This document shows, one piece after another, positions 1 through 9,711 of a DNA stretch of 64,000 bases. Source of the stretch: Deltaproteobacteria bacterium (GTDB taxonomy: Bacteria > Desulfobacterota > Desulfovibrionia > Desulfovibrionales > Desulfovibrionaceae); assembly GCA_031285295.1 (NCBI GenBank), contig JAITWK010000028.1, positions 1-64,000 on the forward strand, given 5' to 3'. Within the stretch, counting starts at the first letter, position 1. Each line of letters starts with the position of its first letter. The notes beneath the pieces are model-generated. The model ran no database searches and was not told the DNA's origin. It worked only from the letters and a program-made list of their open reading frames with translations. Position numbers and translations under genes: made by a program.

Positions 1-37
1 GCCAAGGCATCCACCTGGTGCCCTTAGTAACTTATTT
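1..37 (-). rRNA. rrl: 23S ribosomal RNA, 5' end (partial)
   Basis: The reverse complement of the first bases reads ACTAAGGGCACCAGGTGGAT, followed by GCCTTGGC, which matches the conserved start of bacterial 23S rRNA (ACTAAG...GGTGGATGCC). The gene runs leftwards out of the window, so only its first ~37 nt are present. The mature 5' end is estimated by similarity. No 16S rRNA gene lies upstream on this strand; a protein-coding gene begins there instead. Confidence 0.9.
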
Positions 38-209
38 CTTCTTAACGCATATATCTTCAGACGCCTTACAGCATCCAAAAACACTTCCTTTCCTTACCCT
101 ATTCAATTGTCAAAGAACTGCCGGAAATCCCGGCCGAAGCTTTCGCTTCGTTTTAAGGCCGTTTGGGACCGCCCGGACTGACCGGGCCTTTCCTCAGCGG
201 CGAAGAGGG
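38..209 (-). other. rRNA leader with boxA-like antitermination block
   Basis: Read on the minus strand, this transcribed leader contains GTTCTTTGACAATTGAATAG (complement of about 98-117). It is of the boxA type found in rRNA leaders and 16S-23S spacers. Two short hairpins (GCCCGG/CCGGGC near 170-186 and CGAAGC/GCTTCG near 134-149) lie between the promoter and boxA. No tRNA-Ile or tRNA-Ala is present, unlike a usual 16S-23S spacer. Confidence 0.6.
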
Positions 210-238
210 TGTTTACACCTGAGGGGGGTGGGTGTCAA
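210..238 (-). promoter_or_regulatory. rRNA promoter with UP-like A/T tract
   Basis: On the minus strand a perfect -35 TTGACA (233-238) is followed after exactly 17 nt by TAAACA (210-215). Upstream of the -35 (about 243-275) lies a run of A and T tracts like an UP element. This is the expected build of a strong rRNA promoter, and it points straight into the 23S leader. Confidence 0.6.
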
Positions 239-271
239 CCAGAAAAAAATAAAAAGTTAAAAAAAGTCTTT

Positions 272-1564
272 TTAGCGATTTAAGGGCAAATAACCGGCCA
301 GCATAGCCCCGCCGGAAGTAAACATAATGATGGACATCCAGGCTTCATAAAATGGGCTTGAGGTCAACCCGATCAGCACGCTGAACAACAGAGCGGGCCA
401 GATGATCCTGAAGGGCGGCGAAACCCTTCCTCCGGCCATAAATCCAAAAACATACAGTCCAACCAGAAGCAGCAGCCCGATCGCGCCGGTATCGGACATG
501 GCGCTCAGGAAAATATTATGGGCGCTGTGCATGCCTTTTTCCACCAGCGGGTATTTTAGCTTCAACTCGTCCAGATGCCCGGCCAGGTATTTTTCATGCA
601 ACGCGGTGTAAGACTCCACTCCGTTTCCATAGATCGGGCTTTGGGCAAAATTATGCAGGGCGATTTCCCATAAGGGCAAACGGCTTTGAATGGTCGTATC
701 GTCAACCGGCGACTGAATGGCCGAGACTATTCTGGCCAGACGCGGATTTTCCGGCAACGGTATTCTGCTTGCCAAAAAAACGATGAAGAGCAGCGAAAGG
801 CCCACAAGCAGGAATTTTTTCCACGATACTTTTGAAAAACACAAAAAGATGAACAGCACTGTGAAGACGCCCGCAAACATGCCGCCCCGAGACACGCTCA
901 AATATAAGGGGACGGCCATAATCGGCAGCAGCAGCCAGTCCAGTTTCGGCGTAATTATGTATTGCTGGTGCAGGCGCAGAAAAAACCACAGGCAACAGCC
1001 CCAGGCCATTACCGGCCCCAGATCGTTGGGGTGATCCATGAACAGGGCCAGGCGCAGGGATTGCGTCTTGTACACCGGAGTTTTAAAACTGTACTCAGGC
1101 CAGAAAAACCAAACCAGAAGCAGCGGAACGGATACAAGCACCCCGGCGCAGATGCCGAGCAGGCTGATTTTGATACTTCGCCAGCCAAGATAATGAAAAA
1201 CTCCCAACCCGATGACGCAAAAGGTAAACCAGTTGCGAACCGGGCGCAAACTTTGCTCATCCAGCAGCAGCAAGCCCGCCGTAAACAGCCCTAGTCCCAG
1301 CAAGCAGGCAACAAACAGCAACGCCGATCGCATTTTAACCAGACCGGGCAAACGCAAGCCGGACAGCCGCAGCCCGCTCTGCCTGCAATCAATCGCTGCA
1401 AGCGCAAGCACCAGAGCCAACAGAGAAAAGCGTACCCATTCAATGCTAGTCTTCAGTACGACCAAAGCCCATAAAAGCAGCCACAGGGCAGTAATAATCG
1501 AGAGAGTTGTCTCTCGTTTGCCGTAGCTAAAAATATTTATACTTTTAATACATGCATTTTTCAT
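272..1564 (-). CDS. O-antigen ligase / polymerase family membrane protein
   Basis: The 430-residue product is almost entirely hydrophobic, with about ten to twelve predicted membrane spans. Around residues 340-365 it has the Wzy_C-type segment HSAHNIFLSAMSDTGAIG, typical of O-antigen ligases (WaaL) and related polymerases. Members of this family join or polymerise undecaprenyl-linked glycans at the periplasmic face of the inner membrane. The divergent neighbour is a glycosyltransferase, which fits a lipopolysaccharide or surface-glycan role. The family cannot be split into ligase and polymerase from sequence alone, so no gene symbol is given. ATG start at 1564. Confidence 0.8.
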   Translation of the reverse strand: MKNACIKSINIFSYGKRETTLSIITALWLLLWALVVLKTSIEWVRFSLLALVLALAAIDCRQSGLRLSGLRLPGLVKMRSALLFVACLLGLGLFTAGLLLLDEQSLRPVRNWFTFCVIGLGVFHYLGWRSIKISLLGICAGVLVSVPLLLVWFFWPEYSFKTPVYKTQSLRLALFMDHPNDLGPVMAWGCCLWFFLRLHQQYIITPKLDWLLLPIMAVPLYLSVSRGGMFAGVFTVLFIFLCFSKVSWKKFLLVGLSLLFIVFLASRIPLPENPRLARIVSAIQSPVDDTTIQSRLPLWEIALHNFAQSPIYGNGVESYTALHEKYLAGHLDELKLKYPLVEKGMHSAHNIFLSAMSDTGAIGLLLLVGLYVFGFMAGGRVSPPFRIIWPALLFSVLIGLTSSPFYEAWMSIIMFTSGGAMLAGYLPLNR

Positions 1565-1679
1565 AATTTTTGATTAGCATACACTTGGGTAGCACATACC
1601 TTGGAGACATCGGTTAAGTCTTCACCGTAAGTCAATTACAAATGCAAAATTACCCTCTTAAAGAACACGAGAGTCCAGC

Positions 1680-2855
1680 TTGAATATCAATTACTGCCAA
1701 CGTATGACTTTTCCGGGCTTAACGGCGCATACCATTCATAGCTGCATAGCTGCCGGGAATTTGGCGGAACAGGGAGCTGTTGTCAGAATATTTCCGTCCG
1801 GTATTAAGGGGGGAGAGCACAGTCCCCTGCCTGCTATCTATAAATCTCTCGGCTTTTCTGCTTTGCCGCCGCTGCATATTCACGGTAGCCTTTTCCGCCA
1901 TAAGGGCTTGTACAGTCTATTTTTTCAGCTGGCGCTATGGAGCTTCACAAGCCGCCGACAACGCCAAGCCCCAACGCTTTGCTATGCTTCCAGCGTAAAA
2001 GAAACGGTATTGGCGCTCAAGTTGCGTAAACTACGCGGCCTAAGTTCAAAGGAGTTGCCGGTAGTTTTTGAAGCTCATCATTTGATTTCCAAACTGAAGT
2101 CCGGCAGCAAGTCCAGAGAACTATTCAAACTGGAGCAACAAGCTTTTACAGAAGCGGATCTGGTAATATTTATTTCCGATGAACTCAAAAAAAAGGCTGC
2201 TGATTATCTGCCCGTTCCGCACAGCAGTCTTGTATCACATCTGGGATATAATGACAAAATAATCACGCCGCTTACCTTTACTTCAGACCATAACAGGATT
2301 CGACTGACTTATGTAGGTTCATTGCAATACGGAAAAGGAATTGAAGAACTAATCCGGGCCATGTCCCAACTGCCGGATAAGTATCGCCTACAAATTATCG
2401 GCGGTCAGCCCAAACACGGCTTTGAGGCCGCCAGTGCTCTGGTAAGTGACCTGGGATTGCAATCCAGAGTCCATTTTACCGGACAGGTAATGCAGGATAA
2501 CTTACCTGATTTATTGAGAGATTGCGACTTATTTGTAATTCCGATTACTACGGATGAAGACTTTTTCTGTCCGATGAAAATGTACGAAGGGATAGGCTTT
2601 GGTCTGCCTATTGTGGCGACCCCACAGAACTCCTTGCGGGAAATCATGACTGACGGAAAAAATGCCGTATTTGCAAAAGATTTTTCAGCAAATGCGCTGG
2701 CTGCCGCCATCCGCGAAGCCGGAGAAAATAACGCGCTACGCGACAGAATGCGTGAAGAAAATATTATTTTAGGGCGCGAGCTGAAAAGCAGCACACGCGC
2801 TAAAACAATTTTGGATCATTTACACGGGCAGTTTTTTTCTCAGAAAAATAACTAA
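1680..2855 (+). CDS. GT4-family (group 1) glycosyltransferase
   Basis: The 391-residue cytoplasmic protein has the two-domain GT-B layout. The C-terminal half carries the nucleotide-sugar block: GSLQYGKGIEELIRAMSQL, then an IIGG strand, and the E-rich loop YEGIGFGLPIVATP followed by LREI (residues ~300-325). These enzymes add a sugar to a lipid- or glycan-linked acceptor; the sugar cannot be told. The start used is TTG at 1680 with weak ribosome-binding sequence; an internal ATG eight codons later is a good alternative. Base composition is lower in G+C than in the flanking genes, as often seen for transferred surface-glycan genes. Confidence 0.8.
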   Translation: MNINYCQRMTFPGLTAHTIHSCIAAGNLAEQGAVVRIFPSGIKGGEHSPLPAIYKSLGFSALPPLHIHGSLFRHKGLYSLFFQLALWSFTSRRQRQAPTLCYASSVKETVLALKLRKLRGLSSKELPVVFEAHHLISKLKSGSKSRELFKLEQQAFTEADLVIFISDELKKKAADYLPVPHSSLVSHLGYNDKIITPLTFTSDHNRIRLTYVGSLQYGKGIEELIRAMSQLPDKYRLQIIGGQPKHGFEAASALVSDLGLQSRVHFTGQVMQDNLPDLLRDCDLFVIPITTDEDFFCPMKMYEGIGFGLPIVATPQNSLREIMTDGKNAVFAKDFSANALAAAIREAGENNALRDRMREENIILGRELKSSTRAKTILDHLHGQFFSQKNN

Positions 2856-2893
2856 ACGAAATTGCTATAGGTTGAATAGCTGAGGCGGCAGCC

Positions 2894-4912
2894 CTACCCC
2901 AACGCCTGTTTCCGGGCTTCCAGCGCCGCCAGTTTCGCCTCAAGTTCGGCCAAATTTTCCATCAAAACTTCACCGTTGCTCTGTAATTGGTGAAACTCCT
3001 TGAGCAATTCGGTGGCTCTGACCGAGTCGGCATAAACTTCCGGCGCGGCCAGCAGGCTTTCCACCTCTCCCTGCCGGGTCAGCAGTTTTTCCAGTTCCTT
3101 TTCCGCTTTTTCGTAAGTTTCCTGCAACGGCTTCTGTTCTTTATAGATTTGATTGCGTAATTCGGCCTGTTCGCGCTTGAGGCGTTTTTGATCCTCGCGG
3201 CTTGAAGCGGACACGGCTTCGACCGCAGCAGACAAACTGCCCGAATTGCTGGAATCACTCGAACCCGGCAATTTGGCCTGTTTACGCGCTTCGCTGTATT
3301 CCGGGTAACCGCCCTGAAATACCTTAAAGCCCTGCGGCGTCAGTTCCCATATTTGCTCGGCGGCCTCCGCCAGCAGATGCCGGTCATGCGCCACCATCAG
3401 GATTGTACCGGTAAAGTTGCCCAGAGCTTCCACCAACGCCTCGCGGCTTTCCAAGTCCAGATGGTTGGTCGGTTCGTCCAGCAGCAGGAAGTTGCAGCGG
3501 GCCAGAAAAAGGCAGGCCAGAATCAGGCGGCTTTTTTCGCCGCCGGAAAGGCTCCCGGCCTGACGATCAAAATAGTTCTGCCCGAGCAGGAAAAGCCCCA
3601 GCACGCTCATCAACTCTTCTTCGGTACTGCGCGGATCGGAAAGGCGGCGAATTTCACCCAGGACCGTTCCCTGCGGGTTGATGGTCTCCAGTTGGTGCTG
3701 GCTGAAATAGCCGAGGCGAACCAGCGGATCCGCAACAACACTGCCGCCGTCCCGCTCCAGGCGTCCGGCAAGCAGCTTAAGCAACGTGGATTTGCCGCAG
3801 CCGTTTGGCCCGACCAAGGCAATTTTTTGCCCCCTATATATATTAAAGGAGAGATCATCCCACATTTGCCGAGCCAGGCGGCCCTCCACGCCGGGAAAGC
3901 TGAAACGCAGATCCGCCACCGAAAGCACTGTGCGCCCGGATTGCGGGGCCTCGGGCCAGGCGAAATCCAGCTCCTTGCGCTTTTGCGGTGCTTCCAGCCC
4001 TTCCAGTTCCTTCTCCAGCTTTTTGGCCATCTTCTGACGCGAACCGGCCTGACGCGCTTTGGTAGCCTTGGCCTTGAAACGGCGCACAAAATCCATCTTG
4101 CGTTCAATTTCATCCTGCAGACGGCTGGCCTCGCGCTCGCGCTGCGTTTCAAACTCATCCTGCAAAGCGATGAAATGTGTAAACGACCCCTTGCGAAACA
4201 AAGGCTTTGCCGCGCCCAGGTAAAGCAGATGGGTACCGACCCGATCCATGAACACGCGGTCATGCGCCACAAAAACCAACACGCCCTGATAGTTCAGCAG
4301 AAAGTTTTCCAGCCACTCTACCGCGTCCAAATCCAGGTGGTTGGTAGGCTCGTCCAGCAGCAGGATATCCGCTCCGGCTGTGAGTACGCGGCCCAGTTTG
4401 GCCCGTTCGCGCCAGCCGCCGGAAAGCGCTTGCAGCGGCATTCCCCATTTGGCTTCTTCAAAGCCAAGACCGGAAAGCACGGTTTTGGCCCGCTGCTCCG
4501 GATTGTAACCATAGATGTGCTCAAGCTCGGACTGGCGCTGCGAAAGGCGCAGCAAGGCCGCTTCATCAATATTTATATTGGTGGCCCCATGACCGCCGCC
4601 AGCCTCTTCCCACTCGCGCCAAAAGTCGCCCCAATCCGGCAGAACTTCCAGCACGAAATCCAGCAGCGGCTTTTGCAGATCCGCTTCGTAAAGCTCCTGG
4701 GCAACAAAACCCAGACGCGCTTCTTTAGGGATGCTGATCCGTCCGCCATCCAGGGATTCCACCCCGGCGAGCATACGCAACAAAGTGGATTTGCCGCAGC
4801 CGTTGGGGCCAGCCACGCACAGCCGCACCCCGGACTGAATCTCCAGATTGAAATCCGTGAAAATATCGCGTCCGCCCAGGGACTTGCTTATGTTTTGCAG
4901 GTTTACATGCAT
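2894..4912 (-). CDS. ABC-F family ATPase (Uup/YheS-like)
   Basis: The 672-residue soluble protein has two ABC ATPase domains and no membrane spans. Walker A GPNGCGKST occurs at residues ~36-43 and again near 365; signature motifs are LSGGWRERAKLGR and LSGGEKSRLILA, and both Walker B segments read LLLDEPTNHLDL. A charged linker rich in Lys and Arg joins the domains, and a coiled coil fills residues ~570-670. ABC-F proteins act on ribosomes, modulating translation through the E site, rather than in transport. Length and C-terminal coiled coil favour Uup or YheS over EttA. It starts nine bases after tgt and is probably co-transcribed with it. Confidence 0.85.
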   Translation of the reverse strand: MHVNLQNISKSLGGRDIFTDFNLEIQSGVRLCVAGPNGCGKSTLLRMLAGVESLDGGRISIPKEARLGFVAQELYEADLQKPLLDFVLEVLPDWGDFWREWEEAGGGHGATNINIDEAALLRLSQRQSELEHIYGYNPEQRAKTVLSGLGFEEAKWGMPLQALSGGWRERAKLGRVLTAGADILLLDEPTNHLDLDAVEWLENFLLNYQGVLVFVAHDRVFMDRVGTHLLYLGAAKPLFRKGSFTHFIALQDEFETQREREASRLQDEIERKMDFVRRFKAKATKARQAGSRQKMAKKLEKELEGLEAPQKRKELDFAWPEAPQSGRTVLSVADLRFSFPGVEGRLARQMWDDLSFNIYRGQKIALVGPNGCGKSTLLKLLAGRLERDGGSVVADPLVRLGYFSQHQLETINPQGTVLGEIRRLSDPRSTEEELMSVLGLFLLGQNYFDRQAGSLSGGEKSRLILACLFLARCNFLLLDEPTNHLDLESREALVEALGNFTGTILMVAHDRHLLAEAAEQIWELTPQGFKVFQGGYPEYSEARKQAKLPGSSDSSNSGSLSAAVEAVSASSREDQKRLKREQAELRNQIYKEQKPLQETYEKAEKELEKLLTRQGEVESLLAAPEVYADSVRATELLKEFHQLQSNGEVLMENLAELEAKLAALEARKQALG

Positions 4913-4921
4913 GGTTTTAAG

Positions 4922-6238
<1,317 letters not shown>

Positions 6239-6248
6239 TCAATTCCAG

Positions 6249-6373
6249 GTAGTGCCTGCTTTTGTCGTCAGACAAGGAAGGCGAGTTTTCGGCGAAGGAA
6301 GTGTACTCTTCTGGTACTCGACCGGAGCCGAAAACGATGCCTGACGCAGTATCACGGCAAAATGAGGCACTAC
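6249..6373. repeat. REPIN-like inverted-repeat element, long form
   Basis: A 125-bp element with perfect 9-bp terminal inverted repeats GTAGTGCCT / AGGCACTAC. The first 23 nt and last 21 nt are identical (in reverse orientation) to the ends of the 56-bp element at 31447-31502. The interior is a further imperfect palindrome around GTTTTCGGC / GCCGAAAAC. The 5' GTAG followed by a hairpin is the hallmark of REP sequences moved by REP-associated tyrosine transposases; no such transposase is seen here. Confidence 0.65.
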
Positions 6374-6377
6374 CGCT

Positions 6378-7304
6378 TCAGGCTTCAAGCATCTCGGCCG
6401 CCTCAAGCAACAACCAATCGATAAAAGCCTTAACGCGTGGGCGGTGGATGGTTTCTTTGCGGACAATGATGTCATAGCGTTGCGTCGCGGGCATTTCCTG
6501 CTCAAAAGGAGCCACCAGGCTACCGGTGGCCAGATCGTTGCGCACCAGCCGCTTGCGGCCCATGGCTATGCCCAGGCCATTTTTGGCAGCAGTGTAAGCA
6601 AAGGCCGAACTGTTAAAGCTGTAGCCGGAGTTGACGTTCAGATCTTTTAGCCCGATATGTTCGCTCCAGGCTTGCCATTCCGAATAAAAATGCGCGCTGT
6701 GCCAAGGGGCGTTGTCGTGCAGCAGTGTACATTCCGGCAGAGCGGCCAGGCCCTTTTCCACCAGTTTGTGTTCAGCGGCGTAGCTTGGCGTGCAGACCGG
6801 CAACAGGCTGTCCCGCATCAGAAAAATCGTCTCCACGCCGGAAAGCGGCCCGCTCTCGTAGGCAATGGCTATATCCACATTTTCCGTTTCCAAATCCACC
6901 AGATCATTGCGTGAACTGATATGCGCCACAATACCGGGGTGTTTTTCCTTAAAGCGGGTCAGGCGCGGTACCAGCCATAGTTCGGCAAAGGAAGGCGAAC
7001 TGTGAATGGAGAGACTTCCGGTCAGGCCCAAGTGTCGGATATTGTTGATTTCATCACTCAGGTCGTGCAAAGAACGCGAAAGTATAGCGTAAAGGCGTTC
7101 ACCTTCATCGGTCAGAGCCACCCGACGCGTGTAACGATGAAAAAGTGCAAAGCCAAGATAACTTTCCAGTTGGCGGATGCGATGACTTACTGCGGCCTGG
7201 GTGACGCAAAGATCTTTGGCGGCCATGGTAAAACTCAGTTTTTGGGCCGCGCTGTAGAAATAGTGCATACCAGGCAATGTTTGGGCCAAGGCAAGATTAT
7301 TCAT
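6378..7304 (-). CDS. LysR-type transcriptional regulator (GcvA-like)
   Basis: The 308-residue protein has an N-terminal winged helix-turn-helix (residues ~8-68; SFTMAAKDLCVTQAAVSHRI, then RQLE) and a periplasmic-binding-protein-like effector domain (~95-300). The opening LPGMHYFYSAAQKLSFT resembles the GcvA/AmpR branch. It is transcribed divergently from alanine dehydrogenase, so control of that gene in response to alanine or a related metabolite is the natural inference. An inverted repeat suited to LysR binding lies in the shared intergenic region. Its 3' end abuts the REPIN-like element. Confidence 0.88.
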   Translation of the reverse strand: MNNLALAQTLPGMHYFYSAAQKLSFTMAAKDLCVTQAAVSHRIRQLESYLGFALFHRYTRRVALTDEGERLYAILSRSLHDLSDEINNIRHLGLTGSLSIHSSPSFAELWLVPRLTRFKEKHPGIVAHISSRNDLVDLETENVDIAIAYESGPLSGVETIFLMRDSLLPVCTPSYAAEHKLVEKGLAALPECTLLHDNAPWHSAHFYSEWQAWSEHIGLKDLNVNSGYSFNSSAFAYTAAKNGLGIAMGRKRLVRNDLATGSLVAPFEQEMPATQRYDIIVRKETIHRPRVKAFIDWLLLEAAEMLEA

Positions 7305-7428
7305 GCATTACCTGTGTTCATGCGTTAGATTGTTTTTTTCATTTGCAAAACAGTGCGCTATTTCATAACACTTAAATACATGAGAACTGTTTTAAACTGC
7401 TCGGAGAATATCGGGCAGATTATTTTTG

Positions 7429-7448
7429 TCTAACACGCATTCGTTAGA
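7429..7448. promoter_or_regulatory. Candidate LysR operator between regulator and ald
   Basis: A perfect inverted repeat TCTAAC-N8-GTTAGA lies in the 244-bp divergent intergenic region. A further GTTAGA half-site lies near 7324-7330. LysR-type regulators usually bind interrupted dyads of this kind. Function is inferred from position. Confidence 0.4.
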
Positions 7449-7548
7449 ATAATCAAAGTTTTTTCTTTCGGCAACGGCGCGGCGCTGCGGAGAGAGACCA
7501 TAACCCCGCGCAGATGAATCAACTTTCAGCCATAAGGAAGTATGTACC

Positions 7549-8670
7549 ATGAAAATCGGCTGCCCCAAAGAGATCAAAAACAATGAAAACCGCATCGGTC
7601 TTACCCCCAACGCAGCCAGCGCGTACATTGCCGCTGGCCACCAGGTTTTCATTGAAAAGAACGCCGGCCTCGGCTCGTCCATTCCGGACGAAGAATATGT
7701 AAAGGTCGGAGCCAAGATCCTGCCTGACGCCAAAAGCGTGTGGGCCGAAGCGGACATGATCGTCAAGGTTAAGGAACCTCTGGAATCCGAATATCCGCTG
7801 ATGCGCGAAAACCAGCTGATTTATACCTATTTCCACTTCGCCGCTGATGAAGCGCTGACCAAGGCCTGCCTCGAAAAGAAAATCATCGGCCTGGCCTATG
7901 AAACCGTTGAAGAAGACCGCGCCCTGCCCCTGCTCAAACCCATGAGCGAAGTGGCTGGCCGTATGGCCGCCCTGATGGGCGCTTTTTACAGCGGCAAAAC
8001 CCAGGGCGGACGCGGCCTGCTGCCCATGGGCGTGACCGGCGTGGCTCCGGCGGAAGTGCTGGTCCTCGGCGGCGGCATTGTTGGTACCAACGCGGCCCGC
8101 GTGGCTGCCGGCCTTGGCTGCACCGTCACTATTCTGGACCTGAACCTGAAGCGCCTGGACTACCTGAACGACGTTATGCCCGCCAACGTGACCTCCGTGT
8201 ACAGCGACCCGGTTGCCCTGGACACCAAGCTGCGCACCGCTGACATCGTTGTCGGCGCGGTTCTGGTTCCCGGCGCTGTGGCCCCCAAACTGGTGCGCCG
8301 CCATCATCTGAAGATCATGAAGCCCGGCGCGGTCATGGTTGACGTGGCCATTGACCAGGGCGGCTGCTTTGAAACCTCGCATGCCACCACCCACACCGAT
8401 CCCATCTTCGTGGAAGACGGCATCATCCACTACTGCGTGGCCAACATGCCCGGCGCTTACGCCCGTACCGCCACCTACGCCCTGAACAACGCCACCATCC
8501 GCTTCGGCCTGATGCTGGCCAACAAGGGCGCGGAAAAAGCCTGCCGCGAAAACGCCGCCCTCAAGCTCGGCCTGAACGTTTACAAAGGCCTGATCACCTA
8601 CAAGCCGGTGGCAGAAGCCTTTGCCGGCATGGAAAAGCTCTACAAACCCGTTGACGAAGCCATCGCCTAG
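7549..8670 (+). CDS. ald: Alanine dehydrogenase
   Basis: It catalyses the reversible NAD-dependent oxidative deamination of L-alanine to pyruvate and ammonia. The 373-residue length is normal. Visible family features are the opening MKIGCPKEIKNNENRIGLTP, the substrate lysine in VKVKEP (~74), the catalytic histidine in YTYFHFA (~96), and the Rossmann nucleotide loop VLVLGGGIVGTNAARVA (~168-185). The start is preceded by AAGGAAG. A strong terminator follows and the divergent neighbour is a LysR regulator, so the gene is a single-gene unit. In sulfite- or sulfate-reducing gut bacteria such an enzyme often regenerates pyruvate during amino-acid or taurine use, but no taurine gene is seen here. 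Confidence 0.95.
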   Translation: MKIGCPKEIKNNENRIGLTPNAASAYIAAGHQVFIEKNAGLGSSIPDEEYVKVGAKILPDAKSVWAEADMIVKVKEPLESEYPLMRENQLIYTYFHFAADEALTKACLEKKIIGLAYETVEEDRALPLLKPMSEVAGRMAALMGAFYSGKTQGGRGLLPMGVTGVAPAEVLVLGGGIVGTNAARVAAGLGCTVTILDLNLKRLDYLNDVMPANVTSVYSDPVALDTKLRTADIVVGAVLVPGAVAPKLVRRHHLKIMKPGAVMVDVAIDQGGCFETSHATTHTDPIFVEDGIIHYCVANMPGAYARTATYALNNATIRFGLMLANKGAEKACRENAALKLGLNVYKGLITYKPVAEAFAGMEKLYKPVDEAIA

Positions 8671-8680
8671 TCAAAATTAC

Positions 8681-8716
8681 AACCGGCCCGGCAAAATCAT
8701 TGCCGGGCCGGTTTAT
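8681..8716 (+). terminator. Rho-independent terminator of ald
   Basis: Perfect stem AACCGGCCCGGCAA / TTGCCGGGCCGGTT with a short A/T loop, followed by a T-rich stretch; 10 nt after the ald stop codon. Confidence 0.9.
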
Positions 8717-8746
8717 TTGTTGTTTAATATAAGTGATGGTTTAACT

Positions 8747-8869
8747 GTCCGTCCGTTCCGGCAAGCCCGCGTTCGAAGAGTGGGGCAACTTCACTTGGAG
8801 AGACAGAACGCGCCAGCAAAGCCAACGGACGACCAGCGCCGTTCCCGCAAGGGAGCGGCGTTTTCTTTT
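8747..8869 (+). ncRNA. Candidate structured small RNA ending in a terminator
   Basis: No reading frame with protein character covers this stretch. Two nested helices can form: GTCCGTT (8751-8757) with AACGGAC (8824-8830), and CGCGTTC (8768-8774) with GAACGCG (8806-8812). A 10-bp GC-rich stem with a GCAA tetraloop (8837-8860) and a T tract (8861-8869) follows at once. A TAATAT box lies 20-25 nt before the first helix. The layout is that of an independent small RNA, or a leader attenuating the downstream toxin-antitoxin genes. I do not recognise the family. Confidence 0.45.
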
Positions 8870-8912
8870 ACCGAACTACTATCCGGCTTGCAAAATATGA
8901 CATCATTGACTA

Positions 8913-8937
8913 GGGTTAATTTAGACTAAATTTACCC
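8913..8937. promoter_or_regulatory. Candidate autoregulatory operator of the phd/relE pair
   Basis: A 12-bp inverted repeat (GGGTTAATTTAG and CTAAATTTACCC, one mismatch) is centred on 8925, just ahead of the antitoxin start. Phd/YefM antitoxins repress their own operon by binding such palindromes. Confidence 0.5.
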
Positions 8938-8950
8938 CAAGGAGAATGAC

Positions 8951-9268
8951 ATGCAGCTAGGGCAAGCAATAAAACCGATAAGCTGGATCAAAGATAACGC
9001 CACGCAAATGCTTCGTGACATTGAAGAATCGAGCAAGCCGGTCATTATAACCCAGAATGGGAAAGCCAAGGCCGTTGTCATGGACATCCACCGGTATGAC
9101 GAACTTCAGGAGAGCCTGGCCCTGTTGCGTATATTGGCGATAAGCTCTGAGCAGTTGAAAGCCGGGCAACATCGACCCGCTGATGAACTTTTTGATGAAC
9201 TGGAACGAGAGCTGGATCGTAAAGATGCGGTTAGCGCCATAAACAGGGAAATCGGCTCTCATGAGTAA
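8951..9268 (+). CDS. Type II antitoxin, Phd/YefM family
   Basis: A 105-residue protein. The N-terminal ~60 residues carry the Phd/YefM fold (IKPISWIKDNATQMLRDIEE, then PVIITQNGKAKAVVMDIHRY), which dimerises and binds operator DNA. The C-terminal part (DELFDELERELDRKDAVSAI) is charged and probably wraps the toxin. The ribosome-binding site CAAGGAGAATGAC is strong. The toxin gene overlaps its 3' end by eight bases, giving the usual antitoxin-first order. A palindrome directly upstream is the likely autoregulatory site. Confidence 0.88.
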   Translation: MQLGQAIKPISWIKDNATQMLRDIEESSKPVIITQNGKAKAVVMDIHRYDELQESLALLRILAISSEQLKAGQHRPADELFDELERELDRKDAVSAINREIGSHE

Positions 9269-9647
9269 GGGCAAAGAAAAACCGCGAACCTGGCGAGTGG
9301 AAATTTTGCTGGAAGCGGACAAGGATATCACAGATATCGTTAATTTTATTTATAATCGCGAAGGCTCGGCCATGGCGCGAGAAATACTTAAGCGGTTCAG
9401 AACGGCAAAAGAAAATTTGCAAACCTTTCCGGAACGGGGGCGGATCACGCCGGAATTGCGCCGCATCAACATTCTTGAGTATCGGGAATTGCAGATACCG
9501 CCATACCGAATGATCTACCAAATCAGCGAGCCAGAAAGCACCGTGTACATCCATGTCGTGGTTGATGGACGCAGAGATATGGCGGAATTGCTCCAGGCAA
9601 GACTGTTGAAGCCCGATATGCCAGATGAAGATTCTTTCAGGCAATAA
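9261..9647 (+). CDS. Type II toxin, RelE/ParE family
   Basis: A 128-residue basic protein with the RelE/ParE fold: WRVEILLEADKDITDIVNFI at the N terminus, an LQTFPERGR turn, and the core strand PYRMIYQIS. Toxins of this superfamily cleave mRNA on the ribosome (RelE) or block gyrase (ParE); residues alone do not decide which. The reading frame overlaps the antitoxin by eight bases, so the two are translated together. The C-terminal ~20 residues extend past the usual family end. The gene stops about 65 bp before tRNA-Ser. Confidence 0.85.
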   Translation: MSKGKEKPRTWRVEILLEADKDITDIVNFIYNREGSAMAREILKRFRTAKENLQTFPERGRITPELRRINILEYRELQIPPYRMIYQISEPESTVYIHVVVDGRRDMAELLQARLLKPDMPDEDSFRQ

Positions 9648-9711
9648 GTAAGGTATTGAGTATTTCAGGGGAATAAATTATTAGTTGCGATTACCGCAGT
9701 CCCTAATATGC

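Noticed and set aside
8751-8830. Twister-type ribozyme or known riboswitch
   Set aside because: An AAGCCCGCG stretch is suggestive, but the other conserved positions cannot be placed; left as an unassigned structure.
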